From assembly GCA_003550325.1 (NCBI GenBank), contig QKWP01000233.1:1-64000 (forward strand): a DNA stretch of 64,000 bases. Reading direction: 5' to 3'. Shown here piece after piece: positions 24,666 to 34,489 of this stretch (its first letter is position 1; each line of letters opens with the position of its first letter). Source of the stretch: Gigaspora rosea (Eukaryota > Glomeromycota > Glomeromycetes > Diversisporales > Gigasporaceae). Position numbers and translations under genes: made by a program. Below the pieces are notes generated by a model. The model saw nothing but the letters and a program-made list of their open reading frames with translations, had not been told where the DNA came from and did not search any database.

Positions 24666-24869
24666 GGGAGGGGGTAGCCCTCATAGTAAATGGATATTAC
24701 GTATTAAATTTCAGCGCCCTAATCAGTTCTATGTTTTTTTTAGAACACAGCGAATATATAATACTGTTCAACGAATATAGTTTTGATCAAAAATATCGAT
24801 CAAAAATATCCCTTGATAAAATAAGTGATGTACAAATTATAAATTAATTTAATCGATATTGCGTTTACA

Positions 24870-25045
24870 TGCCTAAAATTTCACATCAACGTCAAATTAA
24901 ACAAATAAATAATCGTTTAAAGACGCTTATGAATGAATACTCAACTAGCACAAATAAGGCTATTACTAAAGTTCTGGATAAAGAAATTGACGAACTATTG
25001 GAATTAATACAGGCTACAGGCAATAGAACTGGATCAGTATAATCT
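24870..25045 (+). pseudogene. Small ORF, copy 2 of 4 (damaged)
   Basis: Same frame as the 23262 copy (ATG at 24870, MPKISHQRQIKQ) but with an R-to-Q change and an ACAGGCTACAGGCAATAG duplication at about 25012 that adds six bases' worth of repeat and then shifts the frame. Copy 2 also lacks part of the leader before the next unit, so the period to copy 3 is ~311 rather than ~360 bp. Confidence 0.5.
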
Positions 25046-25180
25046 ATCGAACCAAAAATAAAGAAATATTTACTTACCCTGATCAGTCCTATGTTTTTTT
25101 TAGAACGCAACGAATATATAATACTTTACAATGAATAAAAAATTATAAATTAATTTATTATTAATCGATATTGCATTTAC

Positions 25181-25366
25181 ATGCCTAAAATTTCACATCG
25201 ACGTCAAATTAAACAAATAAATAATCGTTTAAAGACGCCTATGAATGAATACTCAACTAGCACGAATAAGCCTATTACTAAAGTTCTGAATAAAGAAATT
25301 GACGAACTATTGGAATTAATACAGGCAATAGAACTGGATCAGAATAATCTATCGAACCAAAAATAA
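25181..25366 (+). CDS. Small ORF, copy 3 of 4 (61 aa)
   Basis: Same 61-codon frame as copy 1 with a few substitutions (RLKTPMNEY, NKPITKVLNKE). It is followed by the same CTTACCCTGATCAGTCC junction. Expression is unproven; see copies 1 and 4. Confidence 0.4.
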   Translation: MPKISHRRQIKQINNRLKTPMNEYSTSTNKPITKVLNKEIDELLELIQAIELDQNNLSNQK

Positions 25367-25540
25367 AGAAATATTTACTTACCCTGATCAGTCCTATGTT
25401 TTTTTTTAGAACACAGCGAATATATAATACTGTACAACGAATATAGCTTTGATCAAAAATATTGATCAAAAATATCCCTTGATAAAATAAGTGATGTACA
25501 AATTATAAATTATTTTATTATTAATCGATATTGTGTTTAC

Positions 25541-25807
25541 ATGCCTAAAATTTCACATCGACGTCAAATTAAACAAATAAATAATCGTTTAAAGACGCTT
25601 ATGAATGAATACTCAACTAGCACGAATAAGGCTATTACTAAAGTTCTGGATAAAGAAATTGACGAACTATTGGAATTAATACAGGCAATAGAACTGGATC
25701 AGTATCTTATATACGCAAAAGAACAATTAAATTTAACGATTTTTTCAAGTTCTTTTGTTTATAATAGATTGCTTGAAAGTTCTCTTTGGAGTCAAATTAA
25801 TATATAA
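25541..25807 (+). CDS. Small ORF, copy 4 of 4 (88 aa, longer)
   Basis: The last copy of the unit. It shares the first ~54 residues with the others, then continues as YLIYAKEQLNLTIFSSSFVY and RLLESSLWSQINI. It thus shows what the original 3' side looked like before tandem copying replaced it in copies 1-3. The extension looks like the beginning of a longer transposase-like protein, but the downstream sequence is a minisatellite and no more domain is visible. No function assigned. Confidence 0.45.
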   Translation: MPKISHRRQIKQINNRLKTLMNEYSTSTNKAITKVLDKEIDELLELIQAIELDQYLIYAKEQLNLTIFSSSFVYNRLLESSLWSQINI

Positions 25808-25829
25808 GATAACTTAATATTTGTTAAGC

Positions 25830-26310
25830 TATATAAAAAAAAATCTAAGCGAAAGTTTTTAATAAGTTATAAAAAAATAATTTAAGCGAAAGTTTAATAA
25901 GTTATATAAAGAATAAATTTAAGCAAAGTAATATAAAAAATAATTTTCGCGAAGGTTTAATGAGTTATATTTGAATAAAGGTTAATAAGTAATTTGAACA
26001 AAAGCTTAGTAAGTAATTAGAATAAAGGTTTAGTAAGTTATATAGAAAAATAACTTAAGTAAAGGTTTAATAAATAATTTGAGCAAAGGTTTAGCAAGAT
26101 AATAAAAAATAATTTAAGCGAAGGTTTATTAAGTAATTTGAGCAAATGTTCAATAAGTATTTGAGCGAAGGTTCAGTAAGTAATTTGAGCCAATGCTCAG
26201 TAAGTTACATAAAAAAATAATTTCAGCAAAGATTTAATAAGTAATTTGAAAGGCTCAGTAAGTAATTTTTGAGCGAAGGTTCAGAAGTAATTTGAGCGAA
26301 GTTTTATTAT
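25830..26310 (+). repeat. Minisatellite (GCGAAGGTTTAATAAG units)
   Basis: About fifteen degenerate copies of a 25-45-bp unit with AATTTGAGCGAAGGTT and AATAAGT(T/A)AT words. It lies between ORF copy 4 and the right subterminal array of the composite element. Confidence 0.8.
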
Positions 26311-26439
26311 TTACTCTGTATTTTGTCATTTTCCGATTTCAAAATTTTGATGCACAATTAAGATTTTTTAAACACTCATTCTTTCCAAAATACGATTTTT
26401 TTTTAATCTTAATAATAAAGACAATAATTATATTAATAA

Positions 26440-26620
26440 TTTTGATAGTTCAATTAATTTTGATGGTTGAATTAATTTTGACGGTTGAATTAATTTTAAC
26501 AGTTAAATTAATTTCGACAGTTGAATTAAATTAATTTCGACCGTTGAATTAATTTCAACTACCAAAAATAAATTCGGTTTCAACAGTTGAATTTAATTTC
26601 AACGGTTGATATATTGTAAA
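26440..26620 (+). repeat. Right subterminal repeat array
   Basis: Eight or so units of GGTTGAATTAATTTYGAC, period near 20 bp, run up to the right TIR. They mirror 21400-21600. An 80-codon hydrophobic frame across it is an artefact of the array. Confidence 0.8.
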
Positions 26621-26659
26621 CCTGAATTTTAATTTCACCCCCATCTATACCTGCATTTA

Positions 26660-27129
26660 GCAAGATATTAAATCATATTTTACATTTCCGGAAAAAATGT
26701 TGATTACATCACAAACTTTGTGCCCTTTATAAATAGTAACGTAATTAATGTGGACTATTATTAATCCTATTGTTTTTTGAAATATGGCTTTGCTAAAAAC
26801 TTTTTATATTTGCATAATTATTCTTCTTCCTTTTTTGCTCGCATTTCCCTTTATTCCATTTCATATGTTCGTATTTTGTTGTGTAGTCGGACCTCCTTAT
26901 TTATTGTATCAAGTATTCGTATATCTAACTTCTGAGTACGAATGCTTATATAATTGTACTTAATAATCTGCTTTCGATTAGTATTCGTTTAGTCTGATTA
27001 TTATTATTATTTTTTTAAAGTCAAAAAAATCAACAGATGACGATGACATCAGTATATTTATTAATCATACGTATAAGAAATTTATCAATAATACGTGTTT
27101 AATTAAAAACACTGATTTCAATTTTTCAG
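26660..27129. other. Gap between transposon and Uma2 gene
   Basis: No recognised coding exon. Since the first visible exon of the following gene starts at a splice acceptor (TTTTTCAG), a short first exon with the start codon may lie here; an ATG near 26785 is one weak possibility. Confidence 0.35.
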
Positions 27130-28043
27130 CAAAAAGAACACGCTGTACAATATTTTCCACCTTTAATAATTCCAAAATGCAATCAACAACTTTTTGAAGA
27201 AATTGCATTGGCCAATACATCTTTCTATCGGATGAATCTTATTAACGGCTGTCTAGAAATCATGCCCATTAATGGAAAATCAGGTATTTAATTTGCCAAG
27301 CCACTATTTTGTGGTTAAAATTTGAAGTGCTGCTTTTATATCGAAACTATATAAAAAAAATTTTATCTAGGTTTTAGAGAAGAAGTACTTATTGGACAAC
27401 TTTATAAATGGTTCGAAGCCAATGAACACTTGGCTGCACGTTTTTATTCCTCCCAGGTATGCTAGCAAGCATAATGTTAAACGTTTTTGCATTGTTAATA
27501 ACACATTTCTTTATGATTATAGACGGGCTTTACATTACCCAATGGTGATATTTTGTGCTCAGATACCGCACTAATATTTCGCGACAGGTTTCTGAACTTA
27601 AGCTATGATAGTATAAGAATGATTCGTATCATTGTTTTCTAATTTACTTTCATTATAGGTGGAACGCACTACCTAGTTATAAGCGAGAAAATTTTCCAAC
27701 GGTTGCGCCAAACTTTATTATAGAAGTACGCTCAGATAGTGATAAATTTCAAAATGTACATGATAAAATGAAACGATAGATTTCTGCAGGGGTTGACGTA
27801 AGTGGACAAATGAAAATGGATATCGTACTTATTTATTGATTTTTTTTGTCACAATATTTTTTTATTTAGGAAGGTGTGTTAGTTGATCCTATAACACATC
27901 CACCCATAGTTAGAATCTATAAAGCTGATGATGATATTAGCAATGTTACCTGGAAAGAATTAACGAATCCCCAAACGGTTGATTCACAGGTTCTTCCTGG
28001 ATTTAGAATGAACATGAGAAGAATTTTTGAAACAGTAGATTAG
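27130..28043 (+). pseudogene. Uma2-domain nuclease-like gene, one stop
   Basis: Five exons joined at good GT-AG introns: 27130-27283, 27371-27456, 27523-27587, 27659-27797, 27870-28043. The protein runs from a helix-rich start (LFEEIALANTSFYRMNLING) through LPNGDILCSDTALIFRD and PNFIIEVRSDSDKF to KMKR, ISAGVDEGVLVDPITHPP and FRMNMRRIFETVD. This is the order and wording of the Uma2 (DUF820) family, a PD-(D/E)XK endonuclease fold abundant in bacteria; the E of IIEV and the K of HDKMKR are the likely catalytic positions. A single TAG at 27777-27779 stands where the family has W, probably a TGG-to-TAG change. The start exon was not found. Either a recent pseudogene or a sequencing/assembly error. 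A bacterial origin is an inference. Confidence 0.82.
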
Positions 28044-28679
28044 CGGTAATATTTTATTTGATACTTATTTTCCGGTTATTTCTGGCTATTTCTAAATTAG
28101 TTTAAATTTATGAATTTTTATTTGTCAATAAAAAATTTGAATGGCTAAATAAATAATCGAACTAATCTTAAAAGAGTTATCACACATTAAAAATTATAAT
28201 TTTATCTGTCTATGAATTATCTTAGTCTGTATTTTAATTTATTATTAGAATTTAACGTAAAGCCATGGATGAGCATCCTGGTGATTATCAACATGCACAA
28301 TAATAAGTACGCACGGTGCAGGAAATTTTAAAACCTCACAAACTCTATACAGAGATAATCCATATATTGTAATAAATTTCTTAAATTATCAATCTCAATA
28401 GAATGTGAATCTAATGGAACTTCTCAGTCTTTCCGCATAACAATAATACGCAAATATGTAGCCATTCTATGGATAAAGTTAACCGCCATTGAAAATGATA
28501 AATTTAGCTTGTATTTAATAAATTGAAGCAAAAATCGAATAAAACGATTAATAAATAAGTATTGGAAATCAAAAAAATAAGTAAATACTTATAAAAAAAA
28601 ATTAACATAAATTAAAATATAAAAAAAAAATTAATATAAATTAAAATAAATTAAAAGAAAATCTGGATTTGACAAGTGA

Positions 28680-28800
28680 TTCTATATGGGTGCGCGTTAT
28701 TTCGAGACGCGCATGGACGTTATTTCGAATCCGCATATGCTATTTTTAGGAGGTGCAAATTTCGAATTAACGCCCATGCCCGCTATTTCGAGAATTTACG
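28680..28800 (+). repeat. GCGTTATTTCG repeat, second cluster
   Basis: Contains GTGCGCGTTATTTCGAGACG, GCATGGACGTTATTTCGAAT and ACGCCCATGCCCGCTATTTCG. Same word family as 18710-18960, so the two are dispersed copies of one repeat. Confidence 0.65.
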
Positions 28801-29177
28801 GTACAAGAATCGAAAATAATTCTTGATAAGGAACAAAAAGAATTAAAGAACAAATTAAAATAAAAAGCAAGTTTTTTAGAAGCTGACAAATTCATTCTTA
28901 CACTATCAACAACTTACAAAAATATCAGGATGCTGTATACGTATATTGCCAATCTATTAGCAAACTTAATACTTCAGAAATATCCAAGTAATAAAAAATA
29001 TAGCAAATGTAAATCAATATCATACTAAACAAATCTATATAGCGATAAGTTCCAAAGCTCTCAACTTTTGATATACCATATTAATAATTTTCTTTAATTT
29101 TGATATACCGGTATTTATTTAAAGGATTAAATGTGTGCCTATATATGTCTTCATATATTATACCAATTCTGATCTGT

Positions 29178-29341
29178 AGACGACCCCAGGGCGGCCCCCA
29201 CAAAGTTCGAGTTGAAGATCTCCTCATCACATAATTCTTGCCAAATTTTACGTAACGCAGCTTGTTTACATTTAGAACAGCCAATCAAAATCTATGTAGT
29301 GATAATCAACTCAAACTTTATGGGGCCGCCCTGGGTCGTCT
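29178..29341. mobile_element. MITE with AGACGACCC ends, 8-bp TSD
   Basis: TIRs AGACGACCC(C)AGGGCGGCC and GGCCGCCCTGGGTCGTCT with a perfect 8-bp TSD TGATCTGT (29170-29177, 29342-29349). 164 bp, GC-rich ends, AT-rich middle, no coding. The TSD length fits hAT, P or Merlin types but the TIR is not the usual hAT CA(R)NG; I leave the superfamily open. Confidence 0.88.
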
Positions 29342-29349
29342 TGATCTGT

Positions 29350-30034
29350 AACTCCGAAATTTACTAAACCCTGCATATTTTACAATGCGTTTATATAGGA
29401 TAATGCGATTAAATGCAATTAAATACAGTAGGTAAAACAGTTGTCATTTTGAATATATAATTATACATGAGGTTGCTAATATAATATTAGTGTGGTACAT
29501 AATTTAATTAAACAAATCCACAATGCGAATAATAAATAAATAACTTAACAACCTAAATTAACGTAAAATAAAAGAAATAGAAAAGGTTAAATCTTATTTT
29601 TCCGGTCGTTATTTCTCCTAGGGGCCACCTACATGACATCACGCGGGCTCTATTTATTAAGTACATATATATACCTGCAATCAATCAAACTCTACCCATC
29701 ATTATGCGATGTCGGTTAATGCTTTTAGGGAAATGGCTGTTGAGGACATGTGAGACTGCTATGGGCCAGGCAAGATTATAAATCCATAATAAATGTTGTA
29801 AAGGACGATTTATTCTTTTATCTTTATAAAATATTCGGTTTTATCTTTAAATTACACATTTCAATACATAATCTTTGTTAAAAATCTGTATTTAGGTCTA
29901 AAATAAAATTTATTATAAGAATTTTCTAATAATGATTTATATCATATTATAAAATATACTTATATTATATGATTATATTGTTATGCAATTTATTCGATAC
30001 AAAATTGCTGTGTTCTAAGATCTTATCCAACTAT
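29350..30034. other. Intergenic stretch
   Basis: No gene recognised. A GC-richer patch near 29610-29780 holds no frame or repeat that I can name. Confidence 0.45.
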
Positions 30035-31345
30035 AAATATAAATATAAACAATTACTAATATTTTATTTAATAATAATAAATTAATAAATTTTTAATTTA
30101 TAGTCTTATACTCACTCTCAAGAAATTTAATTTATATATAAATAATTAAACATTTTTATTTAACAATAATTATTATGAATACTTTTAATTATAAATTAGT
30201 CTTATACTCATAGCCTGATATTTTGCATATAAATAATTAGTGTATAATTTTTTTATTTTATAAATTAGTCTTATACTTACGACCTAGTAATTTAATTTAT
30301 ATGCAAATAATTAGAGATGTTTTATTTGTTATAGATTACGTATTATAAAGTTTTAATTTATAAAATTGTAGTCTTATACTTATAGCCAGTAATTTAATTT
30401 ACACGTAAATAATTAGAAATTCTTTATTTAATACAGTAATAGATTATTATAAAGTTTTTAATTTATAAAACAATCTTATACTTACAATCTAATGATTTAA
30501 TTTATAAAAATAATTAGAAATGTTTATTCAATAGAGTCATTAGTTTGAAATTTTATTTATAAATTAGTCTTATACTTTTACCGCCTAATAATTTAATTTG
30601 ATATTAATAATTAGAAATGTTTATTTAATAATATTATTATGAAGTTTTAGTATACTTGCCATCTAATAATTTAAAGATTTATTTTATATATAAACAATTA
30701 AAGATGTTTTATATAATAATAGATTTTATAAAGTATTAATTTATAAAATAGTGTTATACAATACTTACTTTCTATTAATTTAATTATATATAATAATTAG
30801 AGATGTTTATTTAATTAAATTATTACGAAGTTTTAATTTATAAATTAGTTATATAAATACTGACTAATAATTAATAATAATTTAAATTTATTAAACAATT
30901 AGAGATATTTTAATTATGAACTTTTTAATTTGTAAATTAGTCTTATACTCACGACCTAATAACTTAATACACATAAAGGATTATTTATTTAATAATAGAT
31001 TATTTCAAGTTTTAAATTTATAAAATAGTTTTATACTCACATTCTAGTAATTTAAGTTATAAATATTAGGGATGCTTTAGTTAATAGTAGATTATTATAA
31101 AGTTTTTAATTTATAAAATAGTCTTATACTCACTATCTAGTAATTTACATGTAAATAATTAGATGTATTATTAAGGCTTTTATGAGTATGATTTTAATTT
31201 ATATATTAGTCTTATACTCACATTCTGGTTACATATAAAAATAATTAGAGATGCTTTATTTAATAAAGTTATTAAATTTTTAATTTATAAGTTAGCCTTA
31301 TACTCACTGTTAATTTATATAGAAATAATTAGAGATGTTTTTTTA
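30035..31345 (+). repeat. Degenerate satellite, ~95-bp unit, ~14 copies
   Basis: The words ATTAGTCTTATACTCA, (G)ACCTAATAATTTAATTTATA and AATAATTAGAGATGTTTTATT recur in this order about fourteen times, at roughly 85-105 bp spacing. Copies differ by many small indels, so the array is old. There is no coding potential. Confidence 0.88.
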
Positions 31346-31366
31346 ATAAGATTAGAATAATTTAGA

Positions 31367-31594
31367 TATAGAATATGACTACATGTAGCCTATCTGCTAT
31401 ATAATATATAATAAATTTTATAGTAGCAAATAAATAAAAATTAAAACAAATAAAAATTAGGGTTAGAGCTATGTTGATTGGGGTCGTGTTTGGGCTTGGG
31501 TTAAGATAAGGAACATTTTTGTTTAGTAACACAACAGGGCTACCCTAGTAAAGTTTGAGGTATAGTTTATATCATATAGGCTACATGTAGTCAT
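31367..31594. repeat. Inverted-repeat element (GACTACATGTAGCC)
   Basis: TGACTACATGTAGCCTAT at the left and ATAGGCTACATGTAGTCA at the right enclose about 190 bp containing a GGGTTAGAGCTATGTTG patch. MITE-like, but no TSD could be identified. Confidence 0.65.
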
Positions 31595-31599
31595 GGCTA

Positions 31600-32360
31600 C
31601 TTATAAAATTAATCTATAAAATTATTAATATAGTTTCTATTGGATATACTTATATAACTATTTTTCCTAGTTGACAATCATAATATCATTGTAGAATACT
31701 ATAAATATTAAAGGTTAACCAGTACAAACTATAAGAATTATATATAAAATTCTCTTATGCAAGTTAATGATCATGTAGTTAAAAAAAAATATACAATAAC
31801 AGAGGGACATTCTCAGTGTGTGTTATATAGTAGTGTTAACAAGTCATGTGCCTGTCCATGTGCTAAGAGTTTTTCTTTTTTTTTGGTCGCTTTGATGTGG
31901 TTCTGAAATCTTTGTTGTATCAATGAGTTTTTTCTTGTTTAGTATAATAATGATCTTGATTTAATAGCGATGTTTTTTTATTTGTGAAGTTATTGTTTAG
32001 CTTTAAATGGATGGTCTATATTGGAGTTGATAAATTTAAGTTTGTATTGTGATGTTAACCTGATTAAAAAATAATCGTTGTTATAAATTTTGTATCTTAA
32101 ATACAATCAGATTAGTATAAATTTTTTACTAGCATAGTCCAAACTGAATAATAATATATTTATTGTATTACTTGCTATAAGTCACTAGAAGTCATACTTA
32201 AATTTGGTCATTGAAAGTAGGTTTTTGCATAATTAGTAATAATTCAAATCAGCCGCAATTCAAGCACAACACAAATTAGCTGTTTTATTTATTAATTATA
32301 TCATAAACAAAACCCTTAAATCAAAAAAAAAAACCAATTTAACGAAACTCAAGATAAATA
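31600..32360. other. AT-rich stretch without recognised gene
   Basis: T-rich runs near 31870 and 32000; nothing gene-like. Confidence 0.45.
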
Positions 32361-32369
32361 CAAGGCCAA

Positions 32370-32930
32370 AAAAATCTTCATAGATGGGTGATACTAATAA
32401 ATCATTCTAGATTTGATATTGTTACTGGATTGGAATTGGTGTTAAAAAGGATGAACATAAAGTTTTCATTTGGTATCAAAAATCTGCAGAGATGGATGAA
32501 GTCATTGAGACATTTCAAGTTTTATATTGTTGTCGGATGGGAAAGAGCGAACATAAGCAAGTTATTCATCACTTATCAAGAATCTGTCAAGATGGATGAT
32601 ATTTATGAAATATTCCAAGTTGTATGTCATTATCTGAATGGAATTGGAGTTGAAAATTCGTTTCTTATCAGTTATCAAAATTTGCTGAGACTAGCGTTAG
32701 CGTTACTTATGAAACAGTCCAGTTTGGATACTGTAATCCGAATATAATTGGTGTTAAAAAGGATGACATAAAATTTTCATTTGTTATCAAAAATCTGTAG
32801 AGATGGGTGAGGCTGTTGGAACATTCCAAAATTAGATAGAGATTGAAGTCCGATGGAATTGTAGTCGAAATGATAAAATTCGCCAAGATGAGTGATGCTT
32901 ATTAAAAATCCGATTTCATTACGAAACGTT
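32370..32930 (+). pseudogene. Sel1-repeat gene relic
   Basis: Three consecutive blocks translate, in shifting frames, to the Sel1-like repeat pattern: IGIGVKKDEHKVFIWYQKSAEM near 32425-32500, YQESVKMDD and YLNGIGVE near 32575-32655, and IGVKKDD near 32750. Sel1 repeats are helical scaffold repeats, in AM fungi often joined to protein kinases. The frame changes at least twice and in-frame stops follow CQDG and elsewhere, so no intact protein is possible. The 119-codon open frame seen here is partly off-register. Confidence 0.75.
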
Positions 32931-33142
32931 CGTTAATAACAACTGACCTAACACAAGTAATAAAATAAAATTAATACCAGTTTCCTTATTAAGCATAACA
33001 TTATTTCAATAAATCCACGCATATACTTTGTTTTGCTACTATCAGTGGATCAGTAATATAGTATATCCACCAGGTAGTTACACCAGTACTGCACGCTGCA
33101 TAATGTGCATCATATCTGCTTATAAGACTGATGGATTTTTTT

Positions 33143-33466
33143 TTTATTCCACTTTATATACATTAAAGAGATAAACAATATTTTAAAATTCGAACCCAAA
33201 GTATAAAACCGATCAAATAGAAACCATATCTTAATTATTAATATGATATATTAGTCTGATGGAAACTAAACTATAATAGAAAATACCCGATAGCAACAAA
33301 TTGTTTTATTCCACTTTATATACATAAAGGAGATAAACAATATTTAAAATTCGAAAGCCAAAATATAAAACCAATCAAATAGAAACCTAACTTAATTATT
33401 AATATGATATACTAGTCTGATGGAAACTAAATTATAATAGAAAATACCCGATAGCAACAAATTCGG
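33143..33466 (+). repeat. Direct tandem duplication, ~161-bp unit
   Basis: Two copies, each from TTTTATTCCACTTTATATAC to ACCCGATAGCAACAAATT, lie head to tail with about 93% identity by eye. A recent segmental duplication with no gene. Confidence 0.92.
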
Positions 33467-33742
33467 ACATTGAAAATCACCCTATTTTTGATTAACATCC
33501 ACGATGATCTGGTCATCCTACAATCCGTATTGTACAATCCAGTTGTTACAGATTAAATTAAAGCATATTTAGCATAACTTATTATACAATATAATTGTTT
33601 TTATTGAATTAAGACAACATATCTGAATCGTCGCTATTTTGTTTTTATTGACTGTTGGGGATCTGAAATTTGAATGATCTTGAAATCTAAAAATTCTATT
33701 GACAGATCTCCTAATCCTGACCAATCAAGAGAGGCGGAATGA

Positions 33743-33799
33743 CTATAGTTGGTGGTAGAATTAAAGTTTCCTTTTTTTGAATTCTGTCACCAACTATAG
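33743..33799. repeat. Long perfect-ended hairpin
   Basis: CTATAGTTGGTG, AGAATT and the inverses AATTCT, CACCAACTATAG pair around a T-rich loop. It is ~340 bp upstream of the secreted-protein start codon. It could be a tiny MITE or a structured upstream element. Confidence 0.75.
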
Positions 33800-34043
33800 G
33801 AATGATAGAATGTGACTTTAATTATATAAGTCTGATAAGTAACAAATATGAAATTTACGTTGCATTTTTCACTAGACTACACTTAAAACATTTGATTGGA
33901 AAGTTTTAGAAGTTTTAGTCAAGTTTCAGATTTTGGGCATTTCAGAGGTCCGACACTTCGGACTTTCTAATTTAGGGCAAAATAGAAATTCAATTGTGAA
34001 ATGTTTTGAAAAAGATTAAGGTTGGAATACTAGTCTGAAAAAT

Positions 34044-34050
34044 TATATAA
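34044..34050 (+). promoter_or_regulatory. TATA box of secreted-protein gene
   Basis: TATATAA stands 93 bp before the start codon of the gene at 34143. In a very AT-rich genome such words are common, so this is only a plausible core promoter element. Confidence 0.4.
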
Positions 34051-34142
34051 ACTCATTTCATTTTCAAAAAAACAATGCCGGAAAAAAAAACGAAAGTAAA
34101 AAATCTGTATTACCTTTATTACGATCAAATTCTTGTTAAATC

Positions 34143-34481
34143 ATGAAGAGTTATATTGTTTTCATTGCAATTTTCGCGGTCTTATTTCTTTTTGAGAAAG
34201 GTGAATAATCTTTTATCAAAATATAACTAAATTTTAAATAATTTTTCATTTTAACAATTTAATTTGATTCTATTTATTTAATAGTTAATTGTGGATCTGT
34301 TCAAATTGGCAAACCTTGCTCGAATAATGATGATTGCATTAGTTTAAACTGTGTTGGTGGAAGCTGTGGTCTTGGTCTCCCTGGAGCCCCCTGCAACTCT
34401 GTAGATGATTGCCTGAACGTAGATCCTGAAGTAGCTTGCGTTGGTGATTTGAATGGCAATAATAAAACATGTCACGCCTAA
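34143..34481 (+). CDS. Small secreted cysteine-rich protein, 84 aa
   Basis: Two exons, 34143-34200 and 34285-34481, separated by an 84-bp GT-AG intron (GTGAATAA...TTTAATAG). The splice gives one continuous 84-residue protein. Residues 1-20 (MKSYIVFIAIFAVLFLFEKV) form a classical signal peptide, with cleavage probable near VNC/GS. The mature part is short and has cysteines at 22, 31, 37, 42, 47, 56, 62, 71 and 82. The spacing P-C-x5-C-x4-[N]-C-x4-C then P-C-x5-C suggests two related disulfide modules. It lacks enzyme motifs. Size, secretion and Cys content fit candidate effectors of symbiotic fungi, but that role is inference. It is intact and lies between transposons. Confidence 0.85.
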
Positions 34482-34489
34482 TAGTTTAC

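Larger units (their letters stand above)
21323..26647. mobile_element. Composite transposon with 12-bp TSD
   Basis: The ends are TAGATGGGGTGAAATTA and TAATTTCACCCCCATCTA. The perfect 12-bp sequence TACCTGCATTTA stands immediately outside both (21311-21322 and 26648-26659), which strongly supports a single mobile unit of 5.3 kb. Subterminal arrays of short TTGAAATT/AATTTCAAC words lie inside both ends (21400-21600 and 26440-26620). The interior holds four copies of a leader plus 61-codon frame, a minisatellite, and two later hAT insertions. No DDE or helicase domain was recognised. TIR and long TSD suggest a MULE-like or unclassified cut-and-paste family. The class is my inference; the borders are seen directly. 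Confidence 0.85.

Noticed and set aside
23060-25810. CRISPR-like array
   Set aside because: Units are 310-360 bp long and contiguous, without short repeats and unique spacers.
26292-26534. 80-codon hydrophobic frame
   Set aside because: Made by the minisatellite and subterminal repeats of the composite element.
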